A stretch of 64,000 nucleotides of DNA from Nonomuraea fuscirosea. Lineage in GTDB: Bacteria; Actinomycetota; Actinomycetes; Streptosporangiales; Streptosporangiaceae. The DNA lies in the NCBI RefSeq assembly GCF_003001935.1, contig NZ_PVNG01000023.1, positions 124,001-188,000 of the forward strand, given 5' to 3'. The translations under genes were made by a program, and so were the position numbers. Positions 34,178-41,953 of the stretch are shown one piece after another. Numbering within the stretch: the stretch's first letter is position 1; each line of letters starts with the position of its first letter. Under the pieces are notes generated by a model. The model did not search any database, had not been told where the DNA came from, and worked only from the letters and a program-made list of their open reading frames with translations.

Positions 34178-35740
34178 TCACGGAGACTGCAGCACTCGCT
34201 GGTGCAACTGCGTGACGGCGCCACGGGCGGACTCCATGGCCCCCGCCTGCCAGGCGATCAGATGGGTGAGCCAGTCGCCCGCGAAGTAGACCCTTCCGGC
34301 TGGGCGTTGCAGAAGAGTGAAGGACGAATCAAAGGCCGGCCAGCGCACCCAGCCTCCCTGGATGTGCTCCTGCCGTTCCCAGGCGATGGAGGCGCTGGCC
34401 AGGACGTCCTGGCGGTACTTCTCGCCGTGGATCTTCTTGCCCTGGGTGAGCGCCCTGCGCCTGCGGTCCTCGGGGGTGAGCGCCGCGTACAGCTCGGCGT
34501 CGGCGTCGGTGTTGTAGTAGCCGACGAGCAGGCCGCGCTCGGAGTGGTAGCCGTGCGACGGGTACCAGATGTGGGTGATGTCCAGGTCCGTCTCGGTGAC
34601 GCCGCCGTAGATGCGGTCCTCCTGCTCCCACCAGCGCCGGCCGTACTCCAGGCCGATCTTGCCCGCCGCCGCCGGGACCGGCTTGCTCAGCGCGGCGGTG
34701 ACCCTGGCGCCCAGGTTGTGCGGGATCTTGGCGAGGAGGTGGGGCGGGAGGGTGGCGACGCAGTAGTCGGCCTTGACCGCGCCGCCGCTGTGCACGACCT
34801 CCACGCCGTCCGCCAGGCTGGTGATCTTGGTGACCTTGGCGCCGGTCGTGATCCGGTCCTGACCGACGGCCTCGACGAGTTTGGTCACGATGGCGTCCAT
34901 GCCGCCGACCGGCTGGAACATGGGGGTGGCCTGCTCGTAGCCGAAGTCGCTGGTGATGGCGCGGCCGGTGCCGGCGGCGAGGATCTGGTGCAGGCTGCCG
35001 GGGGCGGCGACGGGCGTGCCGGCGTCGAGCGCGGGGAACTTCGCGAAGCCGCGGCGGTCGGAGCCCTCGTACTCCAGTTTCGGGCCGAGGTCGCCGAAGC
35101 GCCGCAGGAAGTCCAGCAGGGTCTCCTGGTCGTTCTTGCTGACGACCCGGTCGAGGGCGCCGAGGTCGGTGGCCTTGGCGAGGAGTTCGGCGACGTATCC
35201 GTACATGTCGGCGCGGGCCGTGCGGGCCCGCACGGTGCTGCCGTTGGTGTGCACGTACGCGGCGGCGTTGTTGTTGACGAAGGTCTCGATGGGGACGCCG
35301 AGCTCGCGGCAGTAGTCGAGGGTGACCATCCAGGGGGCGATGCGGCCGGGCCCCGCGTTGAAGTAGACGCCCTCGCCGAACTTCACGTCCTGGGCGGGAC
35401 CGTTCAGCTCGGTCAGGCGGTCGCCGCCGCGCAGCGTCAGGTTCCTGCCGCCCGCCTTCTGCCTGGCCTCCAGCAGCGTGCAGTCGTAGCCGGCCTTGCC
35501 CAGCTCGTACGCGGCCGTCAGCCCCGCCACCCCCGCGCCGATGATCACCACCTTGGCCGAGCCCTTGCCGCGCAGGGTGAAGTCGCCCGTCCTCGGGGCG
35601 GTGAAGTCCTTGTCCTGCTCGGAGGGGGCCAGACCGAGCGCGCCCATGGCCGCGTACATGGCGCCCGCGCCGCCCGCCGCCCCGATGCCGATCAGCAGCC
35701 CGCGCCGGGTCAGCGCCCCGCCGCCGCCGCTCTCAGCCAT
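34178..35740 (-). CDS. Tat-exported flavin amine oxidase
   Basis: A 520-residue FAD enzyme of the monoamine/L-amino-acid oxidase family. The N terminus has a twin-arginine signal (LTRRGLLIGIGAAGG) and a hydrophobic stretch to about residue 38. The dinucleotide-binding motif is VVIIGAGVAGLTAAYELG with the GGRN arginine, and the FAD C-terminal motif is VYFAGDWLTH. It probably works folded outside the membrane on a primary amine or amino acid. Its ATG lies within the end of the M55 peptidase gene (8-base overlap), so the two products are made together; the peptidase could feed it D-amino acids, though this family normally prefers amines or L-amino acids. Confidence 0.88.
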   Translation of the reverse strand: MAESGGGGALTRRGLLIGIGAAGGAGAMYAAMGALGLAPSEQDKDFTAPRTGDFTLRGKGSAKVVIIGAGVAGLTAAYELGKAGYDCTLLEARQKAGGRNLTLRGGDRLTELNGPAQDVKFGEGVYFNAGPGRIAPWMVTLDYCRELGVPIETFVNNNAAAYVHTNGSTVRARTARADMYGYVAELLAKATDLGALDRVVSKNDQETLLDFLRRFGDLGPKLEYEGSDRRGFAKFPALDAGTPVAAPGSLHQILAAGTGRAITSDFGYEQATPMFQPVGGMDAIVTKLVEAVGQDRITTGAKVTKITSLADGVEVVHSGGAVKADYCVATLPPHLLAKIPHNLGARVTAALSKPVPAAAGKIGLEYGRRWWEQEDRIYGGVTETDLDITHIWYPSHGYHSERGLLVGYYNTDADAELYAALTPEDRRRRALTQGKKIHGEKYRQDVLASASIAWERQEHIQGGWVRWPAFDSSFTLLQRPAGRVYFAGDWLTHLIAWQAGAMESARGAVTQLHQRVLQSP

Positions 35741-36575
35741 AGGGGCCGCTGCCGCAGGCGATCTGACCACCGATCGTGGCGAAGATCCCGAACAGGGCCA
35801 TGATCTGGGTGAAGTCGTCGGTGGTGAACTCCGTGTGCCGCGAGCCCACCGTCTTAACGCCGGGGACCAGCGCCACCGCGGCGGCGATCGCGGTGGAGTT
35901 CCACTCCACCCCCAGCGTGTACGGCGCCGCCGGCTGGTACGGCGTGAAGTCGCTCAACCGGCCGAGCGCACGCGAGGCCGCCTCACGAATGCGCGCCTGG
36001 GCCACGACCGGCGGCAGCAGCTCGGCCGAGAACTTGTCGATGCCCCTCTTGACCGCCACCGTCTCGACGTCGCCGAGCAGCTCGCGGGCCTCTTCCCCCA
36101 CCGCCTCGTCGCCGGTCACCAGCACCACGGGCACCCCGTGGAAGCCGGCGCAGGCCGCGACGAGCCGGGTCTCGCCGCACAGCTCGCCGTTGAGGTAGAC
36201 GTTCTGGATCTCCTTGCCCATCCAGGTGTGGTTGAGCACGCCGTCGGGCACGCCCGCGCGGGCGTGGTAGCCCACGAAGCAGGCCGCGCCGAACGTCCCG
36301 TCCAGGCCCTGGGCCATCCGCTGCGCCTTGCCCGGCCCCCTGATGAGGCTCGACCGGGGGTCGAGCAGGTCGATCCTGAGGTTCTTGGTGGAGCCGTGGG
36401 CGTCGTTGACCAGCACCTCGTCCGCGCCCGCCGCGAACGCGCCCTCGATCGCCGCGTTGGCGTCGGCGGTCATCAGCTCGCAGCCGCGCTCGTACCCGCG
36501 CTTGCCCGCGTGCATCTCCTCGGGGTCGGTCAGACCCGTCACGCCCTCCATGTCGACCGACAGATAAACCTTCAC
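35733..36575 (-). CDS. M55-family D-aminopeptidase (DppA-like)
   Basis: A 280-residue metallopeptidase. DppA zinc ligands are recognisable: Asp8 and Glu10 in SVDMEG, the His in NDAHGS near residue 60, the His in VGYHAR near 104 and the Glu in the LNGELCGE stretch near 131. DppA cleaves N-terminal D-residues such as D-Ala from peptides as a self-compartmentalising decamer. No signal peptide, so cytosolic. GTG start at 36575. It lies 31 bases after the PP-loop gene and overlaps the amine oxidase, in a four-gene unit. Confidence 0.9.
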   Translation of the reverse strand: MKVYLSVDMEGVTGLTDPEEMHAGKRGYERGCELMTADANAAIEGAFAAGADEVLVNDAHGSTKNLRIDLLDPRSSLIRGPGKAQRMAQGLDGTFGAACFVGYHARAGVPDGVLNHTWMGKEIQNVYLNGELCGETRLVAACAGFHGVPVVLVTGDEAVGEEARELLGDVETVAVKRGIDKFSAELLPPVVAQARIREAASRALGRLSDFTPYQPAAPYTLGVEWNSTAIAAAVALVPGVKTVGSRHTEFTTDDFTQIMALFGIFATIGGQIACGSGPYG

Positions 36576-36606
36576 GACGCCGTTCCACTCCTCGTCCAGC
36601 CGCTGA

Positions 36607-37815
36607 TCACGCGCCCCACGTCTCCACCCTGCGCACCTCGGGCCCGCTCATCAGCCCGACGTTCGCCTCGACGAACGCCGCCGCCGTGGCCCGCCACGGC
36701 TCGGGGATCTCGGCGAGCGCGGGCGGGTAGCAGTGCTCCAGCCAGCTCGTCGCCTCCTCCGAGACGTCGAAGTAGTCGAGGGCCGGGCCGAACAGGGTGT
36801 TCTCGATGCCGGGGACGCGGGAGAGCCCGTACTGGATCATCTCCTGGCCGCCGTAGGGCGGCTTCTTGAGATATTTCCGGGCGGCGGGGTGATCGGGCTT
36901 GATCGGCGTGTCCAGCGGGCGGCGCTCGACGGCGGCCTGGATGAGCTCCTTGTACAGGCACTTGCCGCAGACGCGGCACGGGCCGTCGGTGCCGCGCAGG
37001 CACCAGCGGACCTGGGGCCGCAGGCCGGAGCCGAGCGCGAGGCGCATGGTGACCGCCTCGCTCACGCCGCCGACGGGCAGCACGATGTGCACGCCCGCGG
37101 CCGCGAACAGGCGGCCCCACCTGCCGTGGGGCGACCACATGGGGTTGTCGGGGGTGTAGCGCCACAGGTAGCGTCCACCGCCCAGCCAGCGCGAGCCCAT
37201 CTCGTAGCCGAAGCCCAGGCCGCCGAGGTCGAGCCGGTCGGCCAGCAGCAGCGCGCCGGCGGCCACGGCGTGGTGCTCGGGGTAGCCGGGGCGGGGCTCG
37301 GCCAGCGTGTACTCCAGGTCGGAGGTGACCGTGCTCAGCTCCCTGCCGGTCTGTTCGGCCAGCTTGGCCAGCACGTCGGAGCGGTAGTGGGGCCAGCGGT
37401 TCGGCACGCGGGGGTGGGTGACCCGGCGGAAGTGGATGAACGGGGCGTCCGGGTACATCGTGGCCGCCGCCACGGAGTCGGCGCCGCCGCTGTACGAGAT
37501 CGCCAGCCGGCTCCCCGGGCGACGCGGCTCCGCCCCCACCGGGCCCGCCTCGACGCCCCAGCCCTCGTACAGGACCTGGGCCAGCTCCGCCGAGACGGCG
37601 CGGTCGAACGTGATGCGCCTGCGCGTCCACGGGGCCACGATCGTCCAGGCAGCCACGGCGAACAGGTCCGGATGGGCGTCGTCCGGGACCCCGCCGACGG
37701 TGCACGAGTTGATGGCCAGCTTGATCGGGTAGTCGTCGGAGGCGGTGCCGGTGATCTCGTCGTCAGGGTCGAGGCGGAAGCTCAGCGAGCCGCCGCCGCT
37801 CCACGTCACGCGCAC
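36607..37815 (-). CDS. PP-loop ATP pyrophosphatase, QueC/ExsB-like, function unknown
   Basis: A 402-residue protein with the PP-loop SGGADS at residues 109-114, which binds ATP and adenylates a carboxyl or similar group. Near residue 285 a cysteine cluster C-x7-C-x2-C-x2-C (ending CRVCGKC) closely matches the zinc site of QueC, the 7-cyano-7-deazaguanine synthase, but the N-terminal 100 residues are unrelated to QueC and no other queuosine gene is present. So amide, nitrile or thiol formation on an unknown substrate is plausible. GTG 37815 has GGAGGAG 5 bases upstream, within the end of the coiled-coil gene (10-base overlap). Confidence 0.8.
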   Translation of the reverse strand: MRVTWSGGGSLSFRLDPDDEITGTASDDYPIKLAINSCTVGGVPDDAHPDLFAVAAWTIVAPWTRRRITFDRAVSAELAQVLYEGWGVEAGPVGAEPRRPGSRLAISYSGGADSVAAATMYPDAPFIHFRRVTHPRVPNRWPHYRSDVLAKLAEQTGRELSTVTSDLEYTLAEPRPGYPEHHAVAAGALLLADRLDLGGLGFGYEMGSRWLGGGRYLWRYTPDNPMWSPHGRWGRLFAAAGVHIVLPVGGVSEAVTMRLALGSGLRPQVRWCLRGTDGPCRVCGKCLYKELIQAAVERRPLDTPIKPDHPAARKYLKKPPYGGQEMIQYGLSRVPGIENTLFGPALDYFDVSEEATSWLEHCYPPALAEIPEPWRATAAAFVEANVGLMSGPEVRRVETWGA

Positions 37816-38360
37816 GGCTGCTCCTCCGCGCGACCCTGCTCTCCACGACTCCGCTCCGCGGCGACCTTCGCCACGACGCTCACGTCCACGGCGCTGTCAT
37901 CCACGATGCTCTGACCCACAGTGCTCGGATCCACGGTGCTCTGATCCATGGGGGCCTGAACCACGGCGCTCTGGTCCACGGCCGCCTGGACCGCCGCCGT
38001 CTGCTTCTCCTGGGCCTCGGCCTGGGCGGCGCGCAGCTCGTCGATGGCCTGCCAGACCAGGATCTCGTTCTGCAGCACCCCGTCCAGGGCCTTCGCCGTC
38101 TCCTGGGCGAGCCGGCGGGCGTCGTCGATCTTCGCCTTGTCGGCGGCCGACTGCTGCGGCGGGGGTGGTGGCGCCGCCGGGCGGGCCTGGCGCAGCCGTT
38201 CCACCTCGCTCTGCAGGGTGACCATCTCCCGCCGCAGGGTCTGAACCTCCCAGAGCGCGTCCCTGATGTCCTGGCGGTGATCAGAGATCGAGATGTAGCG
38301 GGAATCGAACCACGTGCGCACGGCCTTTCTGAGCCGGGCAGGGACGAGGACGCGCATCAT
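37806..38360 (-). CDS. Coiled-coil protein with pentapeptide-type repeat tail
   Basis: A 184-residue protein from ATG 38360 that I do not recognise. The basic N terminus (MMRVLVPARLRKAVRTWF) could be amphipathic and membrane-associated. Residues 30-60 (VQTLRREMVTLQSEVERLRQ) and 75-115 are strongly predicted coiled coils separated by a run of prolines. The last 60 residues are seven copies of a five-residue repeat (VDQSA-like). It is the first gene of an operon with the PP-loop enzyme. Similar coiled-coil proteins accompany cell-surface polysaccharide genes in actinomycetes, but nothing here proves that link. A TTG at 38381 is an alternative start. Confidence 0.7.
   Translation of the reverse strand: MMRVLVPARLRKAVRTWFDSRYISISDHRQDIRDALWEVQTLRREMVTLQSEVERLRQARPAAPPPPPQQSAADKAKIDDARRLAQETAKALDGVLQNEILVWQAIDELRAAQAEAQEKQTAAVQAAVDQSAVVQAPMDQSTVDPSTVGQSIVDDSAVDVSVVAKVAAERSRGEQGRAEEQPCA
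37875..37979. repeat. Seven-copy 15 bp in-frame tandem repeat
   Basis: Units begin every 15 bases from 37875 to 37965. On the coding minus strand they read VDQSA, VVQAP, MDQST, VDPST, VGQSI, VDDSA and VDVSV. They form the C-terminal tail of the coiled-coil protein, just before the overlapping start of the PP-loop gene. Confidence 0.8.
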
Positions 38361-38465
38361 GAAACGCCACCATAGTGGCAAACCAACATCGGAAAGACGA
38401 CCCTTACCGAATGTGTTGACTTCGCGTCGCGCCGACCTGCCGCGCTCGGCTCCGTGACCTCAGCA

Positions 38466-38540
38466 GACCGGTGAACCCGGCCCTGCGCCTGATTTCCGCG
38501 GACCGGTGAACCCGGCCTCTAGCGACCGGTGAACTTGGCC
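38466..38540. repeat. Three-copy 17 bp repeat of the enoyl-CoA hydratase gene end
   Basis: GACCGGTGAACCCGGCC occurs exactly at 38466-38482 and 38501-38517, and with two changes at 38524-38540. The last copy encodes the final residues AKFTG of the minus-strand hydratase, whose stop codon is 38519-38521. The gene end has thus been copied twice downstream, with periods of 35 and 23 bases. Confidence 0.7.
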
Positions 38541-39292
38541 TTGGACTTGTCCATGAACGCCCTCATGCCGAGCTTGGCGTCCTCGGTGGCGAACAGCCCC
38601 GAGAACTGCAGCCGCTCGATCTCCAGGCCGGTGTCGAGGTCGGTCTCCAGCCCCTGGTCCACGGCCTGCTTGGCGGCGCGCAGGGCGACCGAGGGGCCGC
38701 CCACGAAGGTCGCGGCCCACTCCAGGGCCGCGGTGTAGACCTGCTCGTCCGGCACCACCCGGTCGACCAGGCCCATCGCCAGCGCCTCGGCGGCGGGGAC
38801 GTGCCGGCCGGTGAAGATCAGGTCCTTCGCCCTGGCCGGGCCGATCAGGCGCGGCAGGCGCTGCGAGCCGCCCGCGCCGGGGATGAGGCCGAGCAGGATC
38901 TCCGGCTGCCCCAGCTTGGCCGACTCCCCCGCGACCCGGAAGTCGGCGCACAGGGCCAGCTCGCAGCCGCCGCCCAGGGCGTAGCCGGTGACGGCGGCGA
39001 TGACCGGCTTGCCGATGCGGGCGACCGCGGTGAAGCAGCCCTGGAGGGTGGCGGAGTGGGCGGACATGTCGGCGTAGGACATGTCGGCCATCTCCTTGAT
39101 GTCCACGCCGGCGGCGAACACCCGCTCCCCGCCGTACAGGATCACCGCCTGCACCAGCGGGTCGGCGTCGACGATGCCGGCCGCCTCCTCGATCTCCCTC
39201 TGGGCCTGGCCGCTGAGGGCGTTCATCTTCGGACGGTCAAGACGGATCGTGGCGATCTGGTCGGCCACCTCGACGCTCACAAACTCACCCAT
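38519..39292 (-). CDS. Enoyl-CoA hydratase/isomerase family protein
   Basis: A 257-residue crotonase-fold enzyme, expected to hydrate trans-2-enoyl-CoA in beta-oxidation. The oxyanion segments ERVFAAGVDIKEMADM and GYALGGGCELALCADF are typical, with the first catalytic Glu in GGCELAL and the second glutamate position within PEILLGLIPGAGGSQRL. ATG 39292 has a -10-like TAGGTT 7 bases upstream and no Shine-Dalgarno, so the mRNA may be leaderless. No other fatty-acid gene is adjacent; etfBA lies 11 kb away. Confidence 0.92.
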   Translation of the reverse strand: MGEFVSVEVADQIATIRLDRPKMNALSGQAQREIEEAAGIVDADPLVQAVILYGGERVFAAGVDIKEMADMSYADMSAHSATLQGCFTAVARIGKPVIAAVTGYALGGGCELALCADFRVAGESAKLGQPEILLGLIPGAGGSQRLPRLIGPARAKDLIFTGRHVPAAEALAMGLVDRVVPDEQVYTAALEWAATFVGGPSVALRAAKQAVDQGLETDLDTGLEIERLQFSGLFATEDAKLGMRAFMDKSKAKFTGR

Positions 39293-39503
39293 GAGCCAGA
39301 ACCTAACAGCCGCCGTCCCGCCCGGGTCAGTGCGCCGCGGCCGACTTGACCTCGTCCGCGCGCGAGCAGGGCGTCCCGTACGGCTTCCTCGCTCTTCCCC
39401 ATGCCCGTCCGCCACCCGGGACCCGTCCGGGCATGTCGGCCCCGGAGTTTGGGGTGGGGCCCATGGGTTAGGCGGAGGGTTCACGAGGACAAAGGAGCAG
39501 GTC

Positions 39504-39830
39504 GTGCTGGTATTGACTGACAACGCGGTCGTCGCCATCCGGGATCTCATGGACGGCGAGGACGTGCCCGCCGACGCCGGGCTGCGCATCTCCGCCAAGG
39601 CCGACGAGGCCGGGACGCTGGAGGTGTCCCTGGCGACCACACCGCAGGCCGGGGACCAGGTGGTGGAGAAGGAGGACGTGCGGGTGTTCGTCGCACAGGA
39701 CGCGGCGCCCATCCTCGACGACAAGTCGCTGGACGCGGATCCGGGCACGCCGGGTCAGCCGATGTTCCGTCTCGACCGGCAAGCCGGCGGCCAGAACGGC
39801 CGCAGCGCCCAGAACGGCCAGAGCGTTTAA
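39504..39830 (+). CDS. HesB/IscA-like small protein lacking cysteines
   Basis: A 108-residue protein starting GTG 39504 after AAAGGAGCAG. The strand pattern (VLTDNAVVAIRDLM, GLRISAK, LEVSLATTPQAGDQVVE, VRVFVAQDAAPILDD) matches the IscA/HesB core fold, but it has no cysteine at all, so the three Cys ligands that bind iron or Fe-S clusters in IscA are missing. Actinomycete proteins of this type are annotated as Fe-S assembly proteins or adhesins; a cluster-carrier role is unlikely here. The glutamine/asparagine/glycine-rich tail looks disordered. A strong terminator follows. Confidence 0.8.
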   Translation: MLVLTDNAVVAIRDLMDGEDVPADAGLRISAKADEAGTLEVSLATTPQAGDQVVEKEDVRVFVAQDAAPILDDKSLDADPGTPGQPMFRLDRQAGGQNGRSAQNGQSV

Positions 39831-39864
39831 CGGCCGGAGCGTTGACGGCCGCCGGCCGTGCGTG

Positions 39865-39897
39865 TCTTCCGGGCCGGGGTTCCGCCGGCCCGGAAGA
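39865..39897 (+). terminator. Strong hairpin terminator after the HesB-like gene
   Basis: Thirteen-base perfect stem: TCTTCCGGGCCGG (39865-39877) pairs with CCGGCCCGGAAGA (39885-39897) around a 7-base loop, 34 bases after the stop. No T-run follows. Confidence 0.8.
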
Positions 39898-40012
39898 TCA
39901 TGCTCAGGCATGCGGTACGGGGGCGGGGCGGGCGCGTAGCGGAGGAGAATCCTCCGGTTCGCTGCGGTTAGGCTGCTGAGGAAGCGACACCGAACGAAAG
40001 GCGGCTGACCGC

Positions 40013-40654
40013 ATGGGCGCGCCGGGTCGACTGAGAGCGGACGCCGAGCAGAACCGGGACCTCGTCGCCGACGGCCTCGACCGTATGATCGCGCTGGCCG
40101 AGCAGGCGGGCGAAGAGGAGACGTGGGCGTGGGACGCGCTCAGCCGCTTCGTCGACGGCTGCGCCGACCTGCGGCTCGACCCGCTGCTCACGGTCGCGGA
40201 CACGCCGGCCCAGGAGATGGGCGGGCGACGCCAGGAGAGCGTACGGCCCGAGGGAAGCGCGCCGCCCAAGGAGAGCACCACGCCCAAGGGGAGCGCGACG
40301 CCCGAGGTGGACCTGAGGCCCGAGGCAGGTGTGACTCGCGAGGCGGGTGTGACGCCCGAGACAGGTGTGACGCCCGAGCTCGCCGCGGGCCGAGCCCGGC
40401 TGCTGGAGGCGCTCGGCCGGATCGTCGGCGCCGCTCACGCCGAGGGCGCCCTGCGGCTCGACGTGGGCGCCGGAGACGTGCTGGGGGTGGTGGGTCTGCT
40501 CATCAGAGGACTGCCGACCCTGCCGGCCGAGCTGGACGAAGAGCTCCGGGGCCGCGCGGTCCGGCTCGTCCTGGCCGGCATGCGCGTCCACCCCGCCCCC
40601 GCCCCACCCGGCCGGCCACTGAGCGGCGACGAACTGTTCCAGCACCTCCCCTGA
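40013..40654 (+). CDS. TetR-like protein without its DNA-binding domain
   Basis: A 213-residue frame. It starts like a TetR protein (LRADAEQNRD), but then passes straight to DLVADGLDRMIALAEQA, which is the helix that normally follows the HTH. About 45 residues containing the whole HTH are missing, in frame. The ligand/dimer domain is otherwise recognisable: WAWDALSRFVDGCADLRLDP, then LLEALGRIVGAAHAEGALR and VVGLLIRGLPTLP. In the middle an insert of about 55 residues (67-122) is made of PKES, TPE and GVTPE repeats. It could be a dominant-negative or co-repressor relic or an early pseudogene. Neighbour genes show no obvious target. Confidence 0.7.
   Translation: MGAPGRLRADAEQNRDLVADGLDRMIALAEQAGEEETWAWDALSRFVDGCADLRLDPLLTVADTPAQEMGGRRQESVRPEGSAPPKESTTPKGSATPEVDLRPEAGVTREAGVTPETGVTPELAAGRARLLEALGRIVGAAHAEGALRLDVGAGDVLGVVGLLIRGLPTLPAELDEELRGRAVRLVLAGMRVHPAPAPPGRPLSGDELFQHLP
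40325..40378. repeat. Three-copy 18 bp in-frame repeat in the HTH-less TetR-like gene
   Basis: Units at 40325, 40343 and 40361 share GGTGTGAC(T/G)C(G/C)CGAG and encode AGVTRE, AGVTPE and TGVTPE. They lie in an insertion that ordinary TetR proteins do not have. The 209-base stretch after the gene (40655-40863) also holds degenerate CCCGGCCGCACA repeats and no convincing gene. Confidence 0.7.
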
Positions 40655-40863
40655 AGCCCAGCCGCACGACCCGGCCGCACAACCACCGGGCCACCGCACA
40701 ACCCGGCCACACGACCCCGCACAGCCCGGCCGCACAGCCCGCCGCCCGATCCCTGGACCATCGCACGACTCGGCCGTTGTCGCACGGGGTCGCCGCGCGG
40801 CCGGGGCCCCGGTGACGGTCTGTCCTCGGGCGGACCGGTGGCGGGCCGTCCCCTGAGTCGGTC

Positions 40864-41148
40864 TCAGGTGGTGGGGCGGAGGGCCGCGAGACCGTCGGGG
40901 AGGCCGTGGCGTACCGCCTGGACGATCTGGTCATGCAGGTCCTGGCCGGGACCTGAGGCCGGGCGCAGGGGGCTGCCGTCGATCTGGTACCACTCGTCGG
41001 CGTCCAGGTACTGGACGCGTACCGTCACCCGATCGCCGGACACCTCCGTGCGCACGGTCACCTCGCCGGTGATGACGCCGGCCTCCTCCGTCATCACCCC
41101 GCCGGGACCGGCGACGACGCTGCTCTCGAAGCTTCGCGCGGCCTCCAT
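40864..41148 (-). CDS. Small hypothetical protein coupled to the HNH nuclease
   Basis: A 94-residue protein with no recognised domain. The central part (TVRTEVSGDRVTVRVQYLDADEWY) looks like a beta sheet and the end like one helix. ATG 41148 directly follows the TGA of the HNH gene (no gap), with GAGG a few bases upstream in the HNH coding end, so translation is coupled. An internal ATG at 41094 would also be a possible start. Whether it is an immunity protein for the nuclease or unrelated is unknown; the nuclease is secreted, which argues against a simple cytosolic inhibitor. Confidence 0.55.
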   Translation of the reverse strand: MEAARSFESSVVAGPGGVMTEEAGVITGEVTVRTEVSGDRVTVRVQYLDADEWYQIDGSPLRPASGPGQDLHDQIVQAVRHGLPDGLAALRPTT

Positions 41149-41853
41149 TCAGGCCTCACCGCCCGAGCGGCAGGTGCCCACCATCTCGGTCAGCGCGTCC
41201 CGTTCGGCGTCGGTGATCGTGAGGTCGTAGCGGGACTTCACGTCGATCCAGGCCCGGCTGTAGACGCACCAGTACGACCGCTGCGGCGGCCGCCACTGGT
41301 CGGGTGACTGGTCGCCTTTCGACCGATTCGAGGCCGCCGAGACCGCGATGAGCTGCGGCCCTTCGAGGTCGTTGGCGAACTGCTTGCGCCGGGCGTCGGT
41401 CCAGCTCTTCGCGCCGGAGCGCCAGGCCTGGGCGAGCGGCACCATGTGGTCGATGTCGAGGTCGGAGGCGTCGGTGAGGTCCTTGCCGTCGTACTCGCTG
41501 TGCCAGGAGCCCGAGACGACGCGGCAGCTCTCGTCCTGCTTGACGTCGGCGCCGTCGCGGGCGAGCACGACCTCGCGGGTGTCGCAGGATTTCCCGTGCT
41601 GAGCCCAGTGCGGGAAGCGGGCGCGGCTGTAGCCGGACATCGAGCCGGGTTCCGCGACGTCGAGCCGGGCGAGCTGCGCGTACGCGGCAGCGGCGGACAG
41701 AGGCGGCGGCAGTTCGGCCGGACGGGCGGCGTACCCGGCCGCCGCGGACGAGAGCGCCGGCGGCGAGGCGGCGACGGTCGCGCCGGCCGCCGGAACCAGG
41801 GTCAGGAAGGTGACGGCTGCCGCGTACGTGGGCCATGATCGCAAAGAGAACAT
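41149..41853 (-). CDS. Secreted HNH nuclease (DUF1524 type)
   Basis: A 234-residue protein with an N-terminal signal region (hydrophobic from about residue 9 to 30, cleavage near AGATVA) and the DUF1524/HNH motif DIDHMVPLAQAW at about 134-145, followed by ASNRSKGDQSPDQW and the RYDLTI end typical of actinomycete extracellular nucleases. Four cysteines (CDTRE, SCRVV, WCVY, TCRSG) probably make two disulfides. Nutritional or competitive DNA degradation is the likely role. Confidence 0.9.
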   Translation of the reverse strand: MFSLRSWPTYAAAVTFLTLVPAAGATVAASPPALSSAAAGYAARPAELPPPLSAAAAYAQLARLDVAEPGSMSGYSRARFPHWAQHGKSCDTREVVLARDGADVKQDESCRVVSGSWHSEYDGKDLTDASDLDIDHMVPLAQAWRSGAKSWTDARRKQFANDLEGPQLIAVSAASNRSKGDQSPDQWRPPQRSYWCVYSRAWIDVKSRYDLTITDAERDALTEMVGTCRSGGEA

Positions 41854-41926
41854 GGCCCACGACTACGGGCACAATCCCCCTAAGTGGTCAGAAGGCGCGC
41901 CTCCTTGTCACTTACGGTGACGTCCA

Positions 41927-41952
41927 TGGAGCTCCCCATACCGGGAGCTCCA
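41927..41952 (-). terminator. Hairpin directly after the glxR-type gene
   Basis: Ten-base perfect arms TGGAGCTCCC (41927-41936) and GGGAGCTCCA (41943-41952) enclose six bases, one base beyond the reductase stop. It ends the GntR-hyi-reductase transcript. Confidence 0.7.
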
Positions 41953-41953
41953 G

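Noticed and set aside
36607..37815. Naming the PP-loop gene queC
   Set aside because: The cysteine motif fits, but the N-terminal domain is foreign and queD, queE and folE-like genes are absent nearby.
38299..38312. GGTTCGATTCCCGC on the minus strand, like a tRNA T-arm or attachment-site core
   Set aside because: The flanks do not form a T-stem or any cloverleaf, and it lies in the coding frame of the coiled-coil protein (WFDSRY).
40864..41148. Small protein as immunity factor for the adjacent HNH nuclease
   Set aside because: The nuclease carries an export signal and resembles nutritional extracellular nucleases, so a cytosolic inhibitor is not needed; there is no sequence evidence for it.
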